64,000 nt of DNA from Saccharopolyspora hordei (GCF_013410345.1 NZ_JACCFJ010000001.1:4506501-4570500), one strand, 5' to 3'; counted from the stretch's first letter, positions 25,810 through 33,694 are shown. A program made the numbers and translations. The notes: generated by a model not told the origin, from the sequence alone.

Positions 25810-26004
25810 TCAGCCGTCGAAGCGGCCTGCCTTGACGGCCGAGACGAACAGCTGCCACTGATGAGCCGTCGTCGTGAAGTAGCCGGCCTCCCGGTCCTTC
25901 GAGTCCCGAACCGCCGCGCCGTCATCGACCCGACCGACCTCGACACACGCAGTCTGCTGATGTGAACGGCTTGACTTCCGCCAGCCAGTCGGCTCCCGCG
26001 TCAT
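25810..26004 (-). CDS. DUF397 domain protein (second copy)
   Basis: A 64-residue DUF397 protein. It begins MTREPTGWRKSSRSHQQTAC and continues CVEVGRVDDGAAVRDSKDRE, ending with the usual WQLFVSAVKAGRFDG. It starts at ATG 26004, sharing four bases with the stop of the XRE/DUF5753 regulator, so it is translated with its presumed partner. The gene order, regulator then DUF397, is the same as at 8393-9606, but both copies are diverged. Confidence 0.9.
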   Translation of the reverse strand: MTREPTGWRKSSRSHQQTACVEVGRVDDGAAVRDSKDREAGYFTTTAHQWQLFVSAVKAGRFDG

Positions 26005-26858
26005 GTCATGTTCTCCATCTCCTCGGCGACCTCTGCTATGAGCTTGACCGAGTCGTCAGGGCTCATCGCCAGCCCGCGCAGCGTATCTGTCGCGCTTCGA
26101 TAGGCATCGGTTTGTTCGCGCTCGTGGAGGAACACAGCAGATGCGTACTGCTCCAGGTGAACGATGGGATCCGCCTTCGGGAACTCGAACAAGATGTAGG
26201 AGCCGTGCAGTGCCGGGTGCCAGATGTTCAGGTCTGCCGGGATGACTCGCACGGTGACGCTCGGCCACTCCGACATGGTCACGACCTGCCGGAGCTGGTC
26301 GGCCATGACCACCGGTCCACCGATCTTGGTGCGCAGCGCCGTCTCCATCACGAGGAACGTGAAGCGCGGCCCCTTCTTGCGGGTCAGCACATCACGCCGC
26401 CCCACGCGCAGAGTCACGCGAGTTTCGAGGTCTCCGGGAGACTCGGTGCCAGACGTCATCACTGCACGGGCGTAGTTTGAGGTCTGGAGCAGACCAGAGA
26501 TGACGAACGGTGAGACTTCCGTGATCTCGCTGGCCGTCTTCTCGAACTCGATCAGCGTGGTCAGCTCGTGGTCCGCGCTTGGGAGACCGGGAGAGAGCCA
26601 GTTCGTCCGATCCGCTCCGCGGGCCAACTCGATGACACGCTCGCGCTCAGCCTCCGGAACCCCCAGCGCTGCAAGCACACTGGCCACGAACTCGGGCGAA
26701 GCAGCGGTCTTCCCACTCTCGCAGCGAGACAGCTTCGAATGGTCCATCCCGAGCCTGCGCGCCAGTTCGCGCACGCCTACGTCATGTTCCTCTCGCGCTC
26801 GTCGCAGCTCAGCGCCGACGATCCGGGCCTTCGGACTTCCTCCGGTGGTGCGCGTCAT
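26001..26858 (-). CDS. XRE family helix-turn-helix regulator with DUF5753 domain (second copy)
   Basis: A 285-residue regulator. The helix-turn-helix spans about residues 14-70 (GAELRRAREEHDVGVRELAR, then GMDHSKLSRCESGKTAASPE). It is followed by DUF5753 (VSPFVISGLLQTSNYARAVM, then YILFEFPKADPIVHLEQYAS). It is coupled to the DUF397 gene downstream. It is divergent from the zinc-finger operon at 26978, and the 119-base gap holds three TGGTGCA-type words (26928-26958), a likely operator. Regulation of that small operon is therefore plausible. Confidence 0.88.
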   Translation of the reverse strand: MTRTTGGSPKARIVGAELRRAREEHDVGVRELARRLGMDHSKLSRCESGKTAASPEFVASVLAALGVPEAERERVIELARGADRTNWLSPGLPSADHELTTLIEFEKTASEITEVSPFVISGLLQTSNYARAVMTSGTESPGDLETRVTLRVGRRDVLTRKKGPRFTFLVMETALRTKIGGPVVMADQLRQVVTMSEWPSVTVRVIPADLNIWHPALHGSYILFEFPKADPIVHLEQYASAVFLHEREQTDAYRSATDTLRGLAMSPDDSVKLIAEVAEEMENMT

Positions 26859-26927
26859 GCACCAATCCTAGCTCTTCAAGACCACGTGTGGATCACCGAA
26901 TAGTGGAATTGTGCAGGGAAAACGTGG

Positions 26928-26958
26928 TGGTGCACTCTGGTGCACACCAGTTGCACCA
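26928..26958. promoter_or_regulatory. TGGTGCA operator-like cluster between XRE and zinc-finger genes
   Basis: TGGTGCA occurs at 26928-26934 and again at 26938-26944, exactly ten bases apart. Its inverse TGCACCA follows at 26952-26958. Direct repeats spaced one helical turn apart, plus an inverted copy, in a short divergent promoter region look like a regulator binding array. Confidence 0.5.
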
Positions 26959-26977
26959 ACTATTCCTGGGGGCGCCG

Positions 26978-27187
26978 ATGCATCCGTTCCACTGGGTGCC
27001 TGCTGCTGGGCAGCGGCACGCGAGCTGCACCGAGAAGCCCGTCGGGTGCGCCTACCCGACCGGGACGCAGGTGACGACGCTGTGCCAGCGGGACGTCCGG
27101 GCGGACAACAGCGAGGTGGCGTGGTTGTGGGCCACCTGCGCCGAGTGCAACCGGGAGGCTCGGCGGCTCGCCGGTGTCGAGCCGTGA
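26978..27187 (+). CDS. small zinc-finger protein
   Basis: A 69-residue Cys/His-rich protein (MHPFHWVPAAGQRHASCTEK, then VTTLCQRDVRADN and WLWATCAECNREARRLAG). The spaced HxxC, Cys and CxxC residues look like a structural zinc site. Proteins of this type are common in Pseudonocardiaceae next to XRE regulators and have no assigned role. The ATG at 26978 follows GGGGGCG. It overlaps the next gene at GTGA, and lies divergent from the XRE/DUF5753 regulator. Confidence 0.8.
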   Translation: MHPFHWVPAAGQRHASCTEKPVGCAYPTGTQVTTLCQRDVRADNSEVAWLWATCAECNREARRLAGVEP

Positions 27188-27378
27188 GCACCAGGACTGC
27201 CGCGCTGGCGACGTTCCTGCGCCGCGCCCAGTGGCTCCTCGACGACGTCGCGTTCCTCGCGGGCGCCGGTCGCCTCGACGCCGACCAGGTCGACGCGACG
27301 GCCTCCGCTCTGGAGGAGGTCGTCCGCCTGCTGCGCGAGGTCCGACCGACCGTGATCGACCAGCTGGGAGAAGACTGA
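27184..27378 (+). CDS. small helical protein, coupled to zinc-finger gene
   Basis: A 64-residue, mostly helical protein (VSTRTAALATFLRRAQWLLD, then TASALEEVVRLLREVRPTVI). GTG 27184 overlaps the zinc-finger stop. The family is not recognised. An amphipathic helical pattern suggests it binds a partner, perhaps the zinc-finger protein. Its stop overlaps the start of a third, tiny gene. Confidence 0.65.
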   Translation: MSTRTAALATFLRRAQWLLDDVAFLAGAGRLDADQVDATASALEEVVRLLREVRPTVIDQLGED

Positions 27379-27452
27379 TGTCGCTGCTCTGGCCCGAACA
27401 CCCACCGCTGGAGCTCCAGCAGCGCGTCCTGGAATCCCTGCGACGCCTCTAG
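27378..27452 (+). CDS. 24-residue micro-ORF in the zinc-finger operon
   Basis: A 24-codon frame encoding MSLLWPEHPPLELQQRVLES plus four residues. Its ATG overlaps the preceding TGA, and a strong GGGAGAAG (27366-27373) stands five bases before it. These two signals make real translation plausible despite the size. The function is unknown. It could be a small partner peptide. Confidence 0.5.
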   Translation: MSLLWPEHPPLELQQRVLESLRRL

Positions 27453-27550
27453 GACTCGGCTCGATGCACCTCCCCCGAGCGTCGAGCCGCGCGGCCGGGC
27501 GGTTTCGCCCCCTCCCCGACCCCGCCCGGCCGCACCCCATTGGGTGAGGA

Positions 27551-27597
27551 GTGAAGGGCATCTTTCGCCAATCCAGTTGGCGAAAGGTGCCCTTCAC
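27551..27597. terminator. long hairpin between convergent genes
   Basis: Two 21-base arms (GTGAAGGGCATCTTTCGCCA and its near complement) pair with one mismatch around the loop TCCAG. It lies between the zinc-finger operon and the convergent SUKH-LRR gene, so it probably stops transcription from both sides. Confidence 0.8.
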
Positions 27598-27607
27598 CTC
27601 GGAAAGA

Positions 27608-29167
27608 TCACTTCGTGGTGCCGGTGACGGTGTGGAGGGGGAGCCGGTGGCCGGTGAGCCATTCGGTCCAGTCCGCGGTGTCGCGGAGGGAGCTGGTGCC
27701 CGCTCGTTCGGCTGCGGCGAGGCGGGGTGGGCGGAGACCCGCACGGCGCAGCGCGTCCCACTGCTGGGCGTTGAGGACCAGCACGCGCAGACCGGGCAGG
27801 TCCGCCAGCGGGGCGAGGTCCGCGGCCTCCACTCCCGAGAGGTCGAGCCGGGTGAGGGACGGCAGGGTGCGCAGCACCGTCAGGTCCACCGCCTCGGCGG
27901 AGCCGGCCAACTTCAGGTCCCACAGCGTCTGCTGGTGCGCCAGGGCGTCGAGGTCGATGCGTCCCGCCTCAACTGCCAGGCACTCCAGGGCGGGGAGGTC
28001 GGCCACCGACGGCACGACCAGCTTCGCGCGGTTGATCCGCAGCTCGCGCAGGGTCCGCAGCGGCGCCAGCGCCGCCGGGTCCAGCTCGACCGCGTCGTTG
28101 AGCACGAGGCGCTGCGCGTCGTGGGCGGTCTCGACGACCTCCGCCAGGTCCCGGCTGCCGAAGTCGTGGTAGACCCGCTCGCCGAAACCCCCGCCCGCGG
28201 AGCCGGCGTGCGTCTGCAGGTAGTCCGACTCGGGGTCCTCGTCCTCGTAGTCCCCCTCGCGGAGCGCGGTGACGACACCCTCCAGCAGCTCGGTCACCGA
28301 ACCCGCCACGTACTCCGGCGGACCGGGGACGTCGCGCCCGTACTCGAAGACCTGGCCCGGCCTGCCGTGCTCGGCCGGGTCGAGGTCGACGGCGAGGTTG
28401 TTCATCGCGAAGTCGGTGGCGAAGGTGATCCACCAGTCGTTGCGGGACAGGCGCTTGATGGTGCCCGGCGGGTTCGACTCGAAGACCACCGCGTCGTCGA
28501 ACGGCCCGTCGTTCCAGCCCAGCGAACCCGGCTGGTGGTACTCGACGACGTCGTCCAGCGGGTAGGGCGAGAACCGGCCCAGCAGACCGGTTTCCGCCGC
28601 GTCGTCGCGGGTCATCCGGTACAGCGCCCGGAGGTCCTCCGGCAGCCTCACGCCCAGGTCGGCCTCGGCCGCGGCGATCTCCTGCTCGGAGTAGCCGGGG
28701 CGCAGCGCGGGCGGGCGCCCCTTGATCTGCTCGTACCGTTCGACGAACTCCTCGAACAGGGCGGAAACCTCGGCCAGCACGGCCGGATCGGTGGGCGCCC
28801 CGGTGTGCGCCGACCCCGGCGGCAGCGCCATGCCGGGCAACGGGTGGTTGGGCAACCGGAAGTCCTCGTCGAGCACCACGCGCGACTCCGACTCCAGGTC
28901 CGTGCTGTGGGCCAGCTCGAACCGGCCGGACTCGTGCACCACCAGCTCCACGACCAGCGGCCGGCTCCCGGACGGCACGGGGAGCAGTTCGGTCAGCGCC
29001 GACTTGGCGTCGAAGAAGTCGGGTTCGAGGTCGACCTCGACACCCACCGGGTACGTGATCCGCGTCGCGCCGCCCCCGATGCGCAGCCACACGACCGCAG
29101 GTCCGGTGTGCCCGGTGCGCACGCCTCGCGCCAACCGCCGGGCCGCCGCCTGGAGTCCCGTCGTCAT
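27608..29167 (-). CDS. SMI1/KNR4 (SUKH)-domain protein with C-terminal leucine-rich repeats
   Basis: A 519-residue protein. The N-terminal 140 residues form an unassigned domain. A SUKH domain follows (about 150-310), with the opening signature YSEQEIAAAEADLGVRLPED and the core WWITFATDFAMNNLAVDLDP. The C-terminal part holds leucine-rich repeats (LRTLPSLTRLDLSGVEAADL, then PLADLPGLRVLVLN). SUKH proteins are frequent immunity proteins against polymorphic toxins, and LRRs are protein-binding. A broad immunity or toxin-recognition role is therefore possible, given the Rhs operon 3 kb away. That link is inference. The ATG at 29167 has AGGAGGA about 12 bases upstream. Confidence 0.8.
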   Translation of the reverse strand: MTTGLQAAARRLARGVRTGHTGPAVVWLRIGGGATRITYPVGVEVDLEPDFFDAKSALTELLPVPSGSRPLVVELVVHESGRFELAHSTDLESESRVVLDEDFRLPNHPLPGMALPPGSAHTGAPTDPAVLAEVSALFEEFVERYEQIKGRPPALRPGYSEQEIAAAEADLGVRLPEDLRALYRMTRDDAAETGLLGRFSPYPLDDVVEYHQPGSLGWNDGPFDDAVVFESNPPGTIKRLSRNDWWITFATDFAMNNLAVDLDPAEHGRPGQVFEYGRDVPGPPEYVAGSVTELLEGVVTALREGDYEDEDPESDYLQTHAGSAGGGFGERVYHDFGSRDLAEVVETAHDAQRLVLNDAVELDPAALAPLRTLRELRINRAKLVVPSVADLPALECLAVEAGRIDLDALAHQQTLWDLKLAGSAEAVDLTVLRTLPSLTRLDLSGVEAADLAPLADLPGLRVLVLNAQQWDALRRAGLRPPRLAAAERAGTSSLRDTADWTEWLTGHRLPLHTVTGTTK

Positions 29168-29469
29168 GCGCGGGATTGTCCTCCTGCGCGCGGAGGGGAC
29201 CGAACCCGACTCCCCCTCCGGCCCGTGGAGGGCGCAGAACACCCACGTCTGAGGGGTGCTCTGCGCGCCTCCTCGACGGGGACCACGGTGGAACGATCGA
29301 GGCTTGCGTGCCAGGCAGGACGCGGTGAACACGCCCCCGCCACGCCCGGCCTGGCACACCCCCAGCACCTCGATTCCACGATCGTGGAATCTCGACAAAC
29401 GTTAGTCCAAGATGCGAGAATCCGTCAATCGGCGAAACGGTCCAAGCCCGGTGATGTCGGAGTGATGTG

Positions 29470-29880
29470 ATGGAAGACGCTGGTGCTGCCCTGGCCGAGC
29501 GGCTGGCGTGGTTGCGGGAGAACTTCCCCAACCCGGAGACGGGGAAGCCCTACGAGGTCAAGGCGATCGCCGCAACGACCGGGATCTCCGTGTCACAGCT
29601 GTACAAGATCCTCTCCGGCGAGTCCCCCAACCCCGGCTGGCAGCACCTGAAGGCGCTGGCCGGGTTCTTCGGCGTCCCGCTGGACACGTTCGCCGACACC
29701 GAGCACGGCGAGAAGGTCCGCAGCCAGCTGGCCACGCTGGTGGAACTCCGCGGCCTCAAGGAGGACGGCGTGGAGTCGGTGAGCCTCCGCGGCCTCACCC
29801 CCGCCCAAGCCGACCGCATCCGCGGCGTGGTCGAGGACCTGCGCCGCTCCAACACCACCTCCGGTCACGATGGCGCATGA
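29470..29880 (+). CDS. XRE-type helix-turn-helix protein of an ImmA/IrrE module
   Basis: A 136-residue protein with a central helix-turn-helix (YEVKAIAATTGISVSQLYKI, then LSGESPNPGWQHLKALAGFF, about 25-70) and a short C-terminal helical region. Its size and position, immediately upstream of an HExxH peptidase, match the repressor of cI/ImmA or DdrO/IrrE pairs. The downstream peptidase would cleave or remove it under an inducing signal. ATG 29470 has GGAG about eight bases upstream. The 3' end overlaps the peptidase frame. Confidence 0.85.
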   Translation: MEDAGAALAERLAWLRENFPNPETGKPYEVKAIAATTGISVSQLYKILSGESPNPGWQHLKALAGFFGVPLDTFADTEHGEKVRSQLATLVELRGLKEDGVESVSLRGLTPAQADRIRGVVEDLRRSNTTSGHDGA

Positions 29881-30508
29881 TCGGGATCACGAGTCGGAGC
29901 CGATGCCGTTCCGCTGCGCCCGGCTGGTGTTGGTCATGAGCGACGATCACGACGTGACACGGTCCCAGCAACGCGACCTCGCCGCCCGGTGCCAGGAGCT
30001 GGCCGCTGCCCTCCCACTGCCGTCGCCGTGGGACCTGGACACCTTCATCGCCGAGCTCGCCGAGCTCCGCGGCCGGCCGATCGAGCTGCGCCGGGTCTCC
30101 TCCGTGGAGTCCGAGAGCCCGTGCGGGGCGCTGGTCTCGCTCTCCGACCGGGACGTCATCGGCTACGTGCCGAGCACGCCCCTGCACGAGGAGCACATCA
30201 TCCTGCACGAGGTGGGTCACCTGGTGTGCGGGCACTCCGACACCAAGCTCGCCGACTCGCCGCTGGTCGAGGCGCTGGTCCCCGACCTGCCGCGCGAGCT
30301 GGTGCAGAGCGTGCTCGGCCGCTCGGCCTTCGACGCCTCCACCGAGCAGGAGGCCGAGCTGGTGGCCAGCCTCTACCTGTACCGCGCGGGTCGCGCGCCG
30401 GCGCCGCTGCGCCGCGTGCGCAAGCTCGACGCGAAGTCCGGCCGGACGCTGCGGGAGATCCAGGCCACGTTCGACAGCGCGCGGCGCAGTCCGGAGAAGC
30501 GCCGATGA
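29870..30508 (+). CDS. ImmA/IrrE-type zinc metalloprotease
   Basis: A 212-residue protein (if ATG 29870 is used; ATG 29936 gives 190) with the zinc motif HEVGH in EEHIILHEVGHLVCGHSD and a downstream acidic helix (STEQEAELVASLYLYRAG) providing the third ligand. These are hallmarks of ImmA/IrrE peptidases, which inactivate XRE repressors. It overlaps the XRE gene before it and the 7-TM gene after it by a few bases. The three proteins should therefore be made together. No signal peptide is seen, so it acts in the cytoplasm. Confidence 0.87.
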   Translation: MAHDRDHESEPMPFRCARLVLVMSDDHDVTRSQQRDLAARCQELAAALPLPSPWDLDTFIAELAELRGRPIELRRVSSVESESPCGALVSLSDRDVIGYVPSTPLHEEHIILHEVGHLVCGHSDTKLADSPLVEALVPDLPRELVQSVLGRSAFDASTEQEAELVASLYLYRAGRAPAPLRRVRKLDAKSGRTLREIQATFDSARRSPEKRR

Positions 30509-31689
30509 CCAGTGTCGTCCTCCAAGCGGCGGGGACCATCGCGGTGCTGGCCGCGATCGCCAAGCTCGTCCAGTCCCGGCGCTCGCTGACCCCGAGCGTG
30601 CTGCACCTGTGCGGCGCGATCGGGGCGGTGGGGGTGTCGGCCGCGCTGGTCGCCCAGGGGACCCTGGACTGGGTGGCCACCTGGGAGCCGGTGCCGAACC
30701 TCGGTCGCCTGGTGGCGAACCTGCTGGCCATCGTGGCGGCGGTGTGCGTGCACGGGCTGCTGGCACACCTGCTCCACGAAGACGCCGAGGCGCGCCGCGT
30801 GGTGCGCGTCCAGGTGGTGGTGGCCGCGCTCGCCGCGGTCGTCATGACGGTGCTGCTGCTGTCCGCGGGCATCCCGTTCGACCCGGACTTCCTGGCCGCG
30901 TTCGCCGACCGGCCGCCGGTCGCCGCCTACCTCGTGGTGTTCTCGCTCTACATCGGCTGGGCGACCCTGGCGTTCGGCTGGTTCCTCCGCCACTACATCT
31001 CCCAGACCAGCAGCCGCTGGCTGCGGGCCGGACTGCGCACCATCCAGGCGGGGTGCGTGGCGTCGGGGTGCTGGGCGGCGAGCAAGATCGCCGTCGCGGT
31101 CTGGTCGGCAACCGGTCACCAGCCCGGGATCCTCGACCCGATCGGCGGTGCGTGCGCGGCGGCGTGCGTGGCGCTGGTGGCGCTCGGCGCGACCATGCCG
31201 GTCTGGGGCCCGCGGGCGGTGCTGCCCTGGACGTGGTGGCGCGCCAAGCACCTCGACCGACGGCTTCGTCCACTGTGGAGCCGAGTGGCCGAGGAGCTGC
31301 CGCAGATCACCCTGCCCGCCGGGGCGATGGGGTCCAACGCGCAGTTCGCGCTCTACCGGCGGGTGGTGGAGGTCCGCGACGCCCAGCTCGTCCTGCGCCC
31401 CTACGTGCACCCGGAGGTCAGCGCCTGGGCCCGCCGGGCGGCCGAGGACGCCGGGCTCGACGAGCGGGCGGCCCACCAGACCGCGGAAGCCGCCTGCCTG
31501 GTCACCGCGCTCGACGCGCACGCCGCGGGCCACCGGCAGGACCCCGACGAGACCAGCGCGCCGTACCGGGGCGTCGCCTCGGACACCCACACCGAGGCGC
31601 GCTGGCTGATCGAGGTGGGCCGGGCGATCGAGCGCTCACCGATCGTGTCCGAGGTGCGGGAGCGGGCGCGCGCCGACCTCCCCGCGTGA
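30505..31689 (+). CDS. seven-transmembrane protein (DUF6545/MAB_1171c-like)
   Basis: A 394-residue integral membrane protein. About seven hydrophobic helices fill residues 5-235 (for example LVANLLAIVAAVCVHGLLAH, AAYLVVFSLYIGWATLAFGW). A soluble tail of about 160 residues follows (LPQITLPAGAMGSNAQFALY, then RVVEVRDAQLVLRPY). This topology and the tail sequence match the MAB_1171c/DUF6545 group, described only as putative transporters. It starts at ATG 30505 and shares four bases with the protease stop. The fixed trio suggests a membrane sensor that triggers the protease to remove the XRE repressor. That is a hypothesis. Confidence 0.8.
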   Translation: MTSVVLQAAGTIAVLAAIAKLVQSRRSLTPSVLHLCGAIGAVGVSAALVAQGTLDWVATWEPVPNLGRLVANLLAIVAAVCVHGLLAHLLHEDAEARRVVRVQVVVAALAAVVMTVLLLSAGIPFDPDFLAAFADRPPVAAYLVVFSLYIGWATLAFGWFLRHYISQTSSRWLRAGLRTIQAGCVASGCWAASKIAVAVWSATGHQPGILDPIGGACAAACVALVALGATMPVWGPRAVLPWTWWRAKHLDRRLRPLWSRVAEELPQITLPAGAMGSNAQFALYRRVVEVRDAQLVLRPYVHPEVSAWARRAAEDAGLDERAAHQTAEAACLVTALDAHAAGHRQDPDETSAPYRGVASDTHTEARWLIEVGRAIERSPIVSEVRERARADLPA

Positions 31690-31692
31690 CGG

Positions 31693-32310
31693 TCAGACCA
31701 GGGCGGCGAACACGCCGCCGCCGACGACCGCGCCCACGACCGCGCCGACGACCACCTGGGCTGCCGTGTGGTCCTGCAGCCGCACGCGGGACCACGAGAT
31801 CGCCGCCACCACCAGCAGCAGGGCCCAGCACACCGGGTGGAAGAGCACCGCGAGGACCACCACCGCGCCCGCGGCCACCGCCGAGTGCATCGAGACCTTC
31901 CACCAGACCGTGATGCCCCCGGTGACCAACAGCGACACGATCATGGCGATGTCCAGCGCGACGAGCAGCCACGGCGCGTGCAGCAGCACCAGCAGCCCCA
32001 GCCCGACCAGGCTCATCACGAGGAGCGCGACGAACGGCACGAACCGGCCCGCCCGGTCGCGCACGTGGTGGCTGTCCCAGCGCCCGGTGCGGGCACCCCA
32101 CACGATGACGCCCATCGGCAGGACGCTGCTGGTCACCGCGACCAGCAGGCCCCACCCCAGCGCCGGACCGACGGCGGCGGTGGCCCGCCACGCCACGGCC
32201 AGCGGCAGCAGCACGACGATCACCCAGGGCGCGAAGACCTCGGTCAACAACCGCGCCACGCGGTCCTCGGTCGTGCGCGCTGCTGCGGTCTCAGGTGCTG
32301 CGTTGGTCAT
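31693..32310 (-). CDS. PAP2-like integral membrane protein
   Basis: A 205-residue membrane protein with about five or six helices (WVIVVLLPLAVAWRATAAVG, then FVALLVMSLVGLGLLVLLHA). It resembles the phosphatidic acid phosphatase 2 group in layout. The catalytic motifs are weak: KVSMHSA replaces the PSGH-like box, and SWSRVRLQDHTAAQV carries one Ser-Arg and one His. Phosphatase activity is therefore unsure. ATG 32310 has AGAGGAAG upstream. It converges on the 7-TM gene with only three bases between the stop codons. Confidence 0.75.
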   Translation of the reverse strand: MTNAAPETAAARTTEDRVARLLTEVFAPWVIVVLLPLAVAWRATAAVGPALGWGLLVAVTSSVLPMGVIVWGARTGRWDSHHVRDRAGRFVPFVALLVMSLVGLGLLVLLHAPWLLVALDIAMIVSLLVTGGITVWWKVSMHSAVAAGAVVVLAVLFHPVCWALLLVVAAISWSRVRLQDHTAAQVVVGAVVGAVVGGGVFAALV

Positions 32311-32395
32311 CGCTTCCTCTGACGCTCGGACGGGCACGACGGAGTGTCACACACGCGCCTTCCCCGGCCGCGCGCGTGTCCGGTGCCGTCGCACG

Positions 32396-32823
32396 TCACA
32401 CCGTCTCGTCCAGCGCGGAGACGACCAGGCCGACGGCCAGCGCCCCGACGGTGAACAGCGCTGGAGCGAGCCCGGCTCTCGTGGCACAGCCGGGCCGCCA
32501 CGGACACGGTGGCACCGACGACCACCAGCACCGGGGGCACGGCCACCGCCGCCACCGGCCAGTTCGCCGCCGCCAGCTCGGCCGGGGCCTCCCGCCCGCG
32601 GTCGACGGCGACGCGCTGCGCCACCACCTGGGCGTACGGCCGGGCGACGAACAGCACCCGCCCCGCCCGCGATCGTCAGCGCCGTCTCCGCTGCGCCGCG
32701 GTGCTCGTCGGAGATGGAGTCGAGCGCGGGCAGCAGCACGATCGTGCCGTGGACCGCTTCGGCGAGGCGGCGACCTCGCTCGTGCGGCACCGCGCGCTGC
32801 TCGGTCCTCGACCTCGTGGCCAT
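32396..32823 (-). pseudogene. small membrane protein gene broken by two frameshifts
   Basis: Three pieces in different frames read as one protein. The pieces are MATRSRTEQRAVPHERGRRL through ETALTIAGGA; then VLFVARPYAQVVAQRVAVDR through VVVGATVSVAARL; then ATRAGLAPALFTVGALAVGL through VVSALDETV and a stop at 32396. The joined product would be about 140 residues, with three or four helices and a charged N-terminus. Each junction falls at a G/C-rich run, so either the gene is decaying or the assembly has two indels. It lies between the PAP2-like gene and the MerR gene, both on the same strand. Confidence 0.7.
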
Positions 32824-32902
32824 GGCGCCAGGGTGGGCGAGGCGGTCGTGGCGGGACCAGGGACTTCCGGTCACGGAGTCCACATCGGGCACCTGCGCGG
32901 GG

Positions 32903-33643
32903 TCAGGCCCGCTTGGCCTGGTCCTCGTTGGCGAGCATCTCGATCAGGCGGTCGCCGAGCACTTCCGGGATGACCCGCGCCGCGGAGCGGGCTGCCGCCG
33001 CGTTGAGCGCCGACATCACCAGCGGGCGCAGGCGGTGCAGCACCTCGCTGTAGTACGGGATCTCCTCCTGGGTCGGCACCGGACGGGTCAGCACGTGCTT
33101 GCGCACCACCTCCACCAGGTGGCCGGCGACGTGGTCGATGTCCTGCTGGAGCTGCTCGGCCAGGTCCAGCACCTCGCGGAGCGGGACGCCGAGGCTGACC
33201 AGCTCGGCACCGGCGTCCAGCAGCTGCGGGCTCGGCGAGACGAACCCGCGCCCGCGCCGCTCCAGCAGCCCGAGCTCGACCGCGCGCTTGACGTTGGCGG
33301 TGCTGAACTGCGTGCCGAACATCCGGCGCAGCTCAGCGGCGGACACGGCGCGCGGCGCCTCCTCCGCCCAGGACTCCCCGACGACCTCCTCCAGCCCGAG
33401 CACGTCGCCGAGGCTGCGCCCCGACTCCCAGGCCGTGATCATCTCCTTGATCTGGGCGAACGCGTAGCCCCGCTCCAGCATGTTGATGATCAGCCGAAGC
33501 CGGACCAGGTGCGCGTCGGAGTAGATCGCCGTCCGCCCCTGCCGCCGAGGTGGTGGCAGCAGCTCCCGGTCCTGGTAGACGCGCACGTTGCGCACCGTCG
33601 TACCCGCCGCCCGAGCAAGATCGTCGATCCGGTATTCCGCCAC
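32903..33643 (-). CDS. MerR family transcriptional regulator
   Basis: A 246-residue regulator. The N-terminal MerR helix-turn-helix is clear (YRIDDLARAAGTTVRNVRVY, then QDRELLPPPRRQGRTAIYSD), followed by the dimerisation helix (LIINMLERGYAFAQIKEMIT). The rest is an effector region with no cysteine cluster, so it is not a metal sensor of the usual kind. No ligand domain is recognised. Its target is unknown. The nearest same-strand gene upstream is YchJ, 51 bases away. Confidence 0.88.
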   Translation of the reverse strand: MAEYRIDDLARAAGTTVRNVRVYQDRELLPPPRRQGRTAIYSDAHLVRLRLIINMLERGYAFAQIKEMITAWESGRSLGDVLGLEEVVGESWAEEAPRAVSAAELRRMFGTQFSTANVKRAVELGLLERRGRGFVSPSPQLLDAGAELVSLGVPLREVLDLAEQLQQDIDHVAGHLVEVVRKHVLTRPVPTQEEIPYYSEVLHRLRPLVMSALNAAAARSAARVIPEVLGDRLIEMLANEDQAKRA

Positions 33644-33694
33644 TCGACGCAGTCTAGTTCCCGTGTTCGACCCCTGCCTCGGGGTCGTGCGGCG

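Noticed and set aside
31693-32310. Firm annotation as an active PAP2 phosphatase
   Set aside because: The PSGH-type box and the Lys/Arg motif are poorly kept, so only a PAP2-like membrane protein is claimed.
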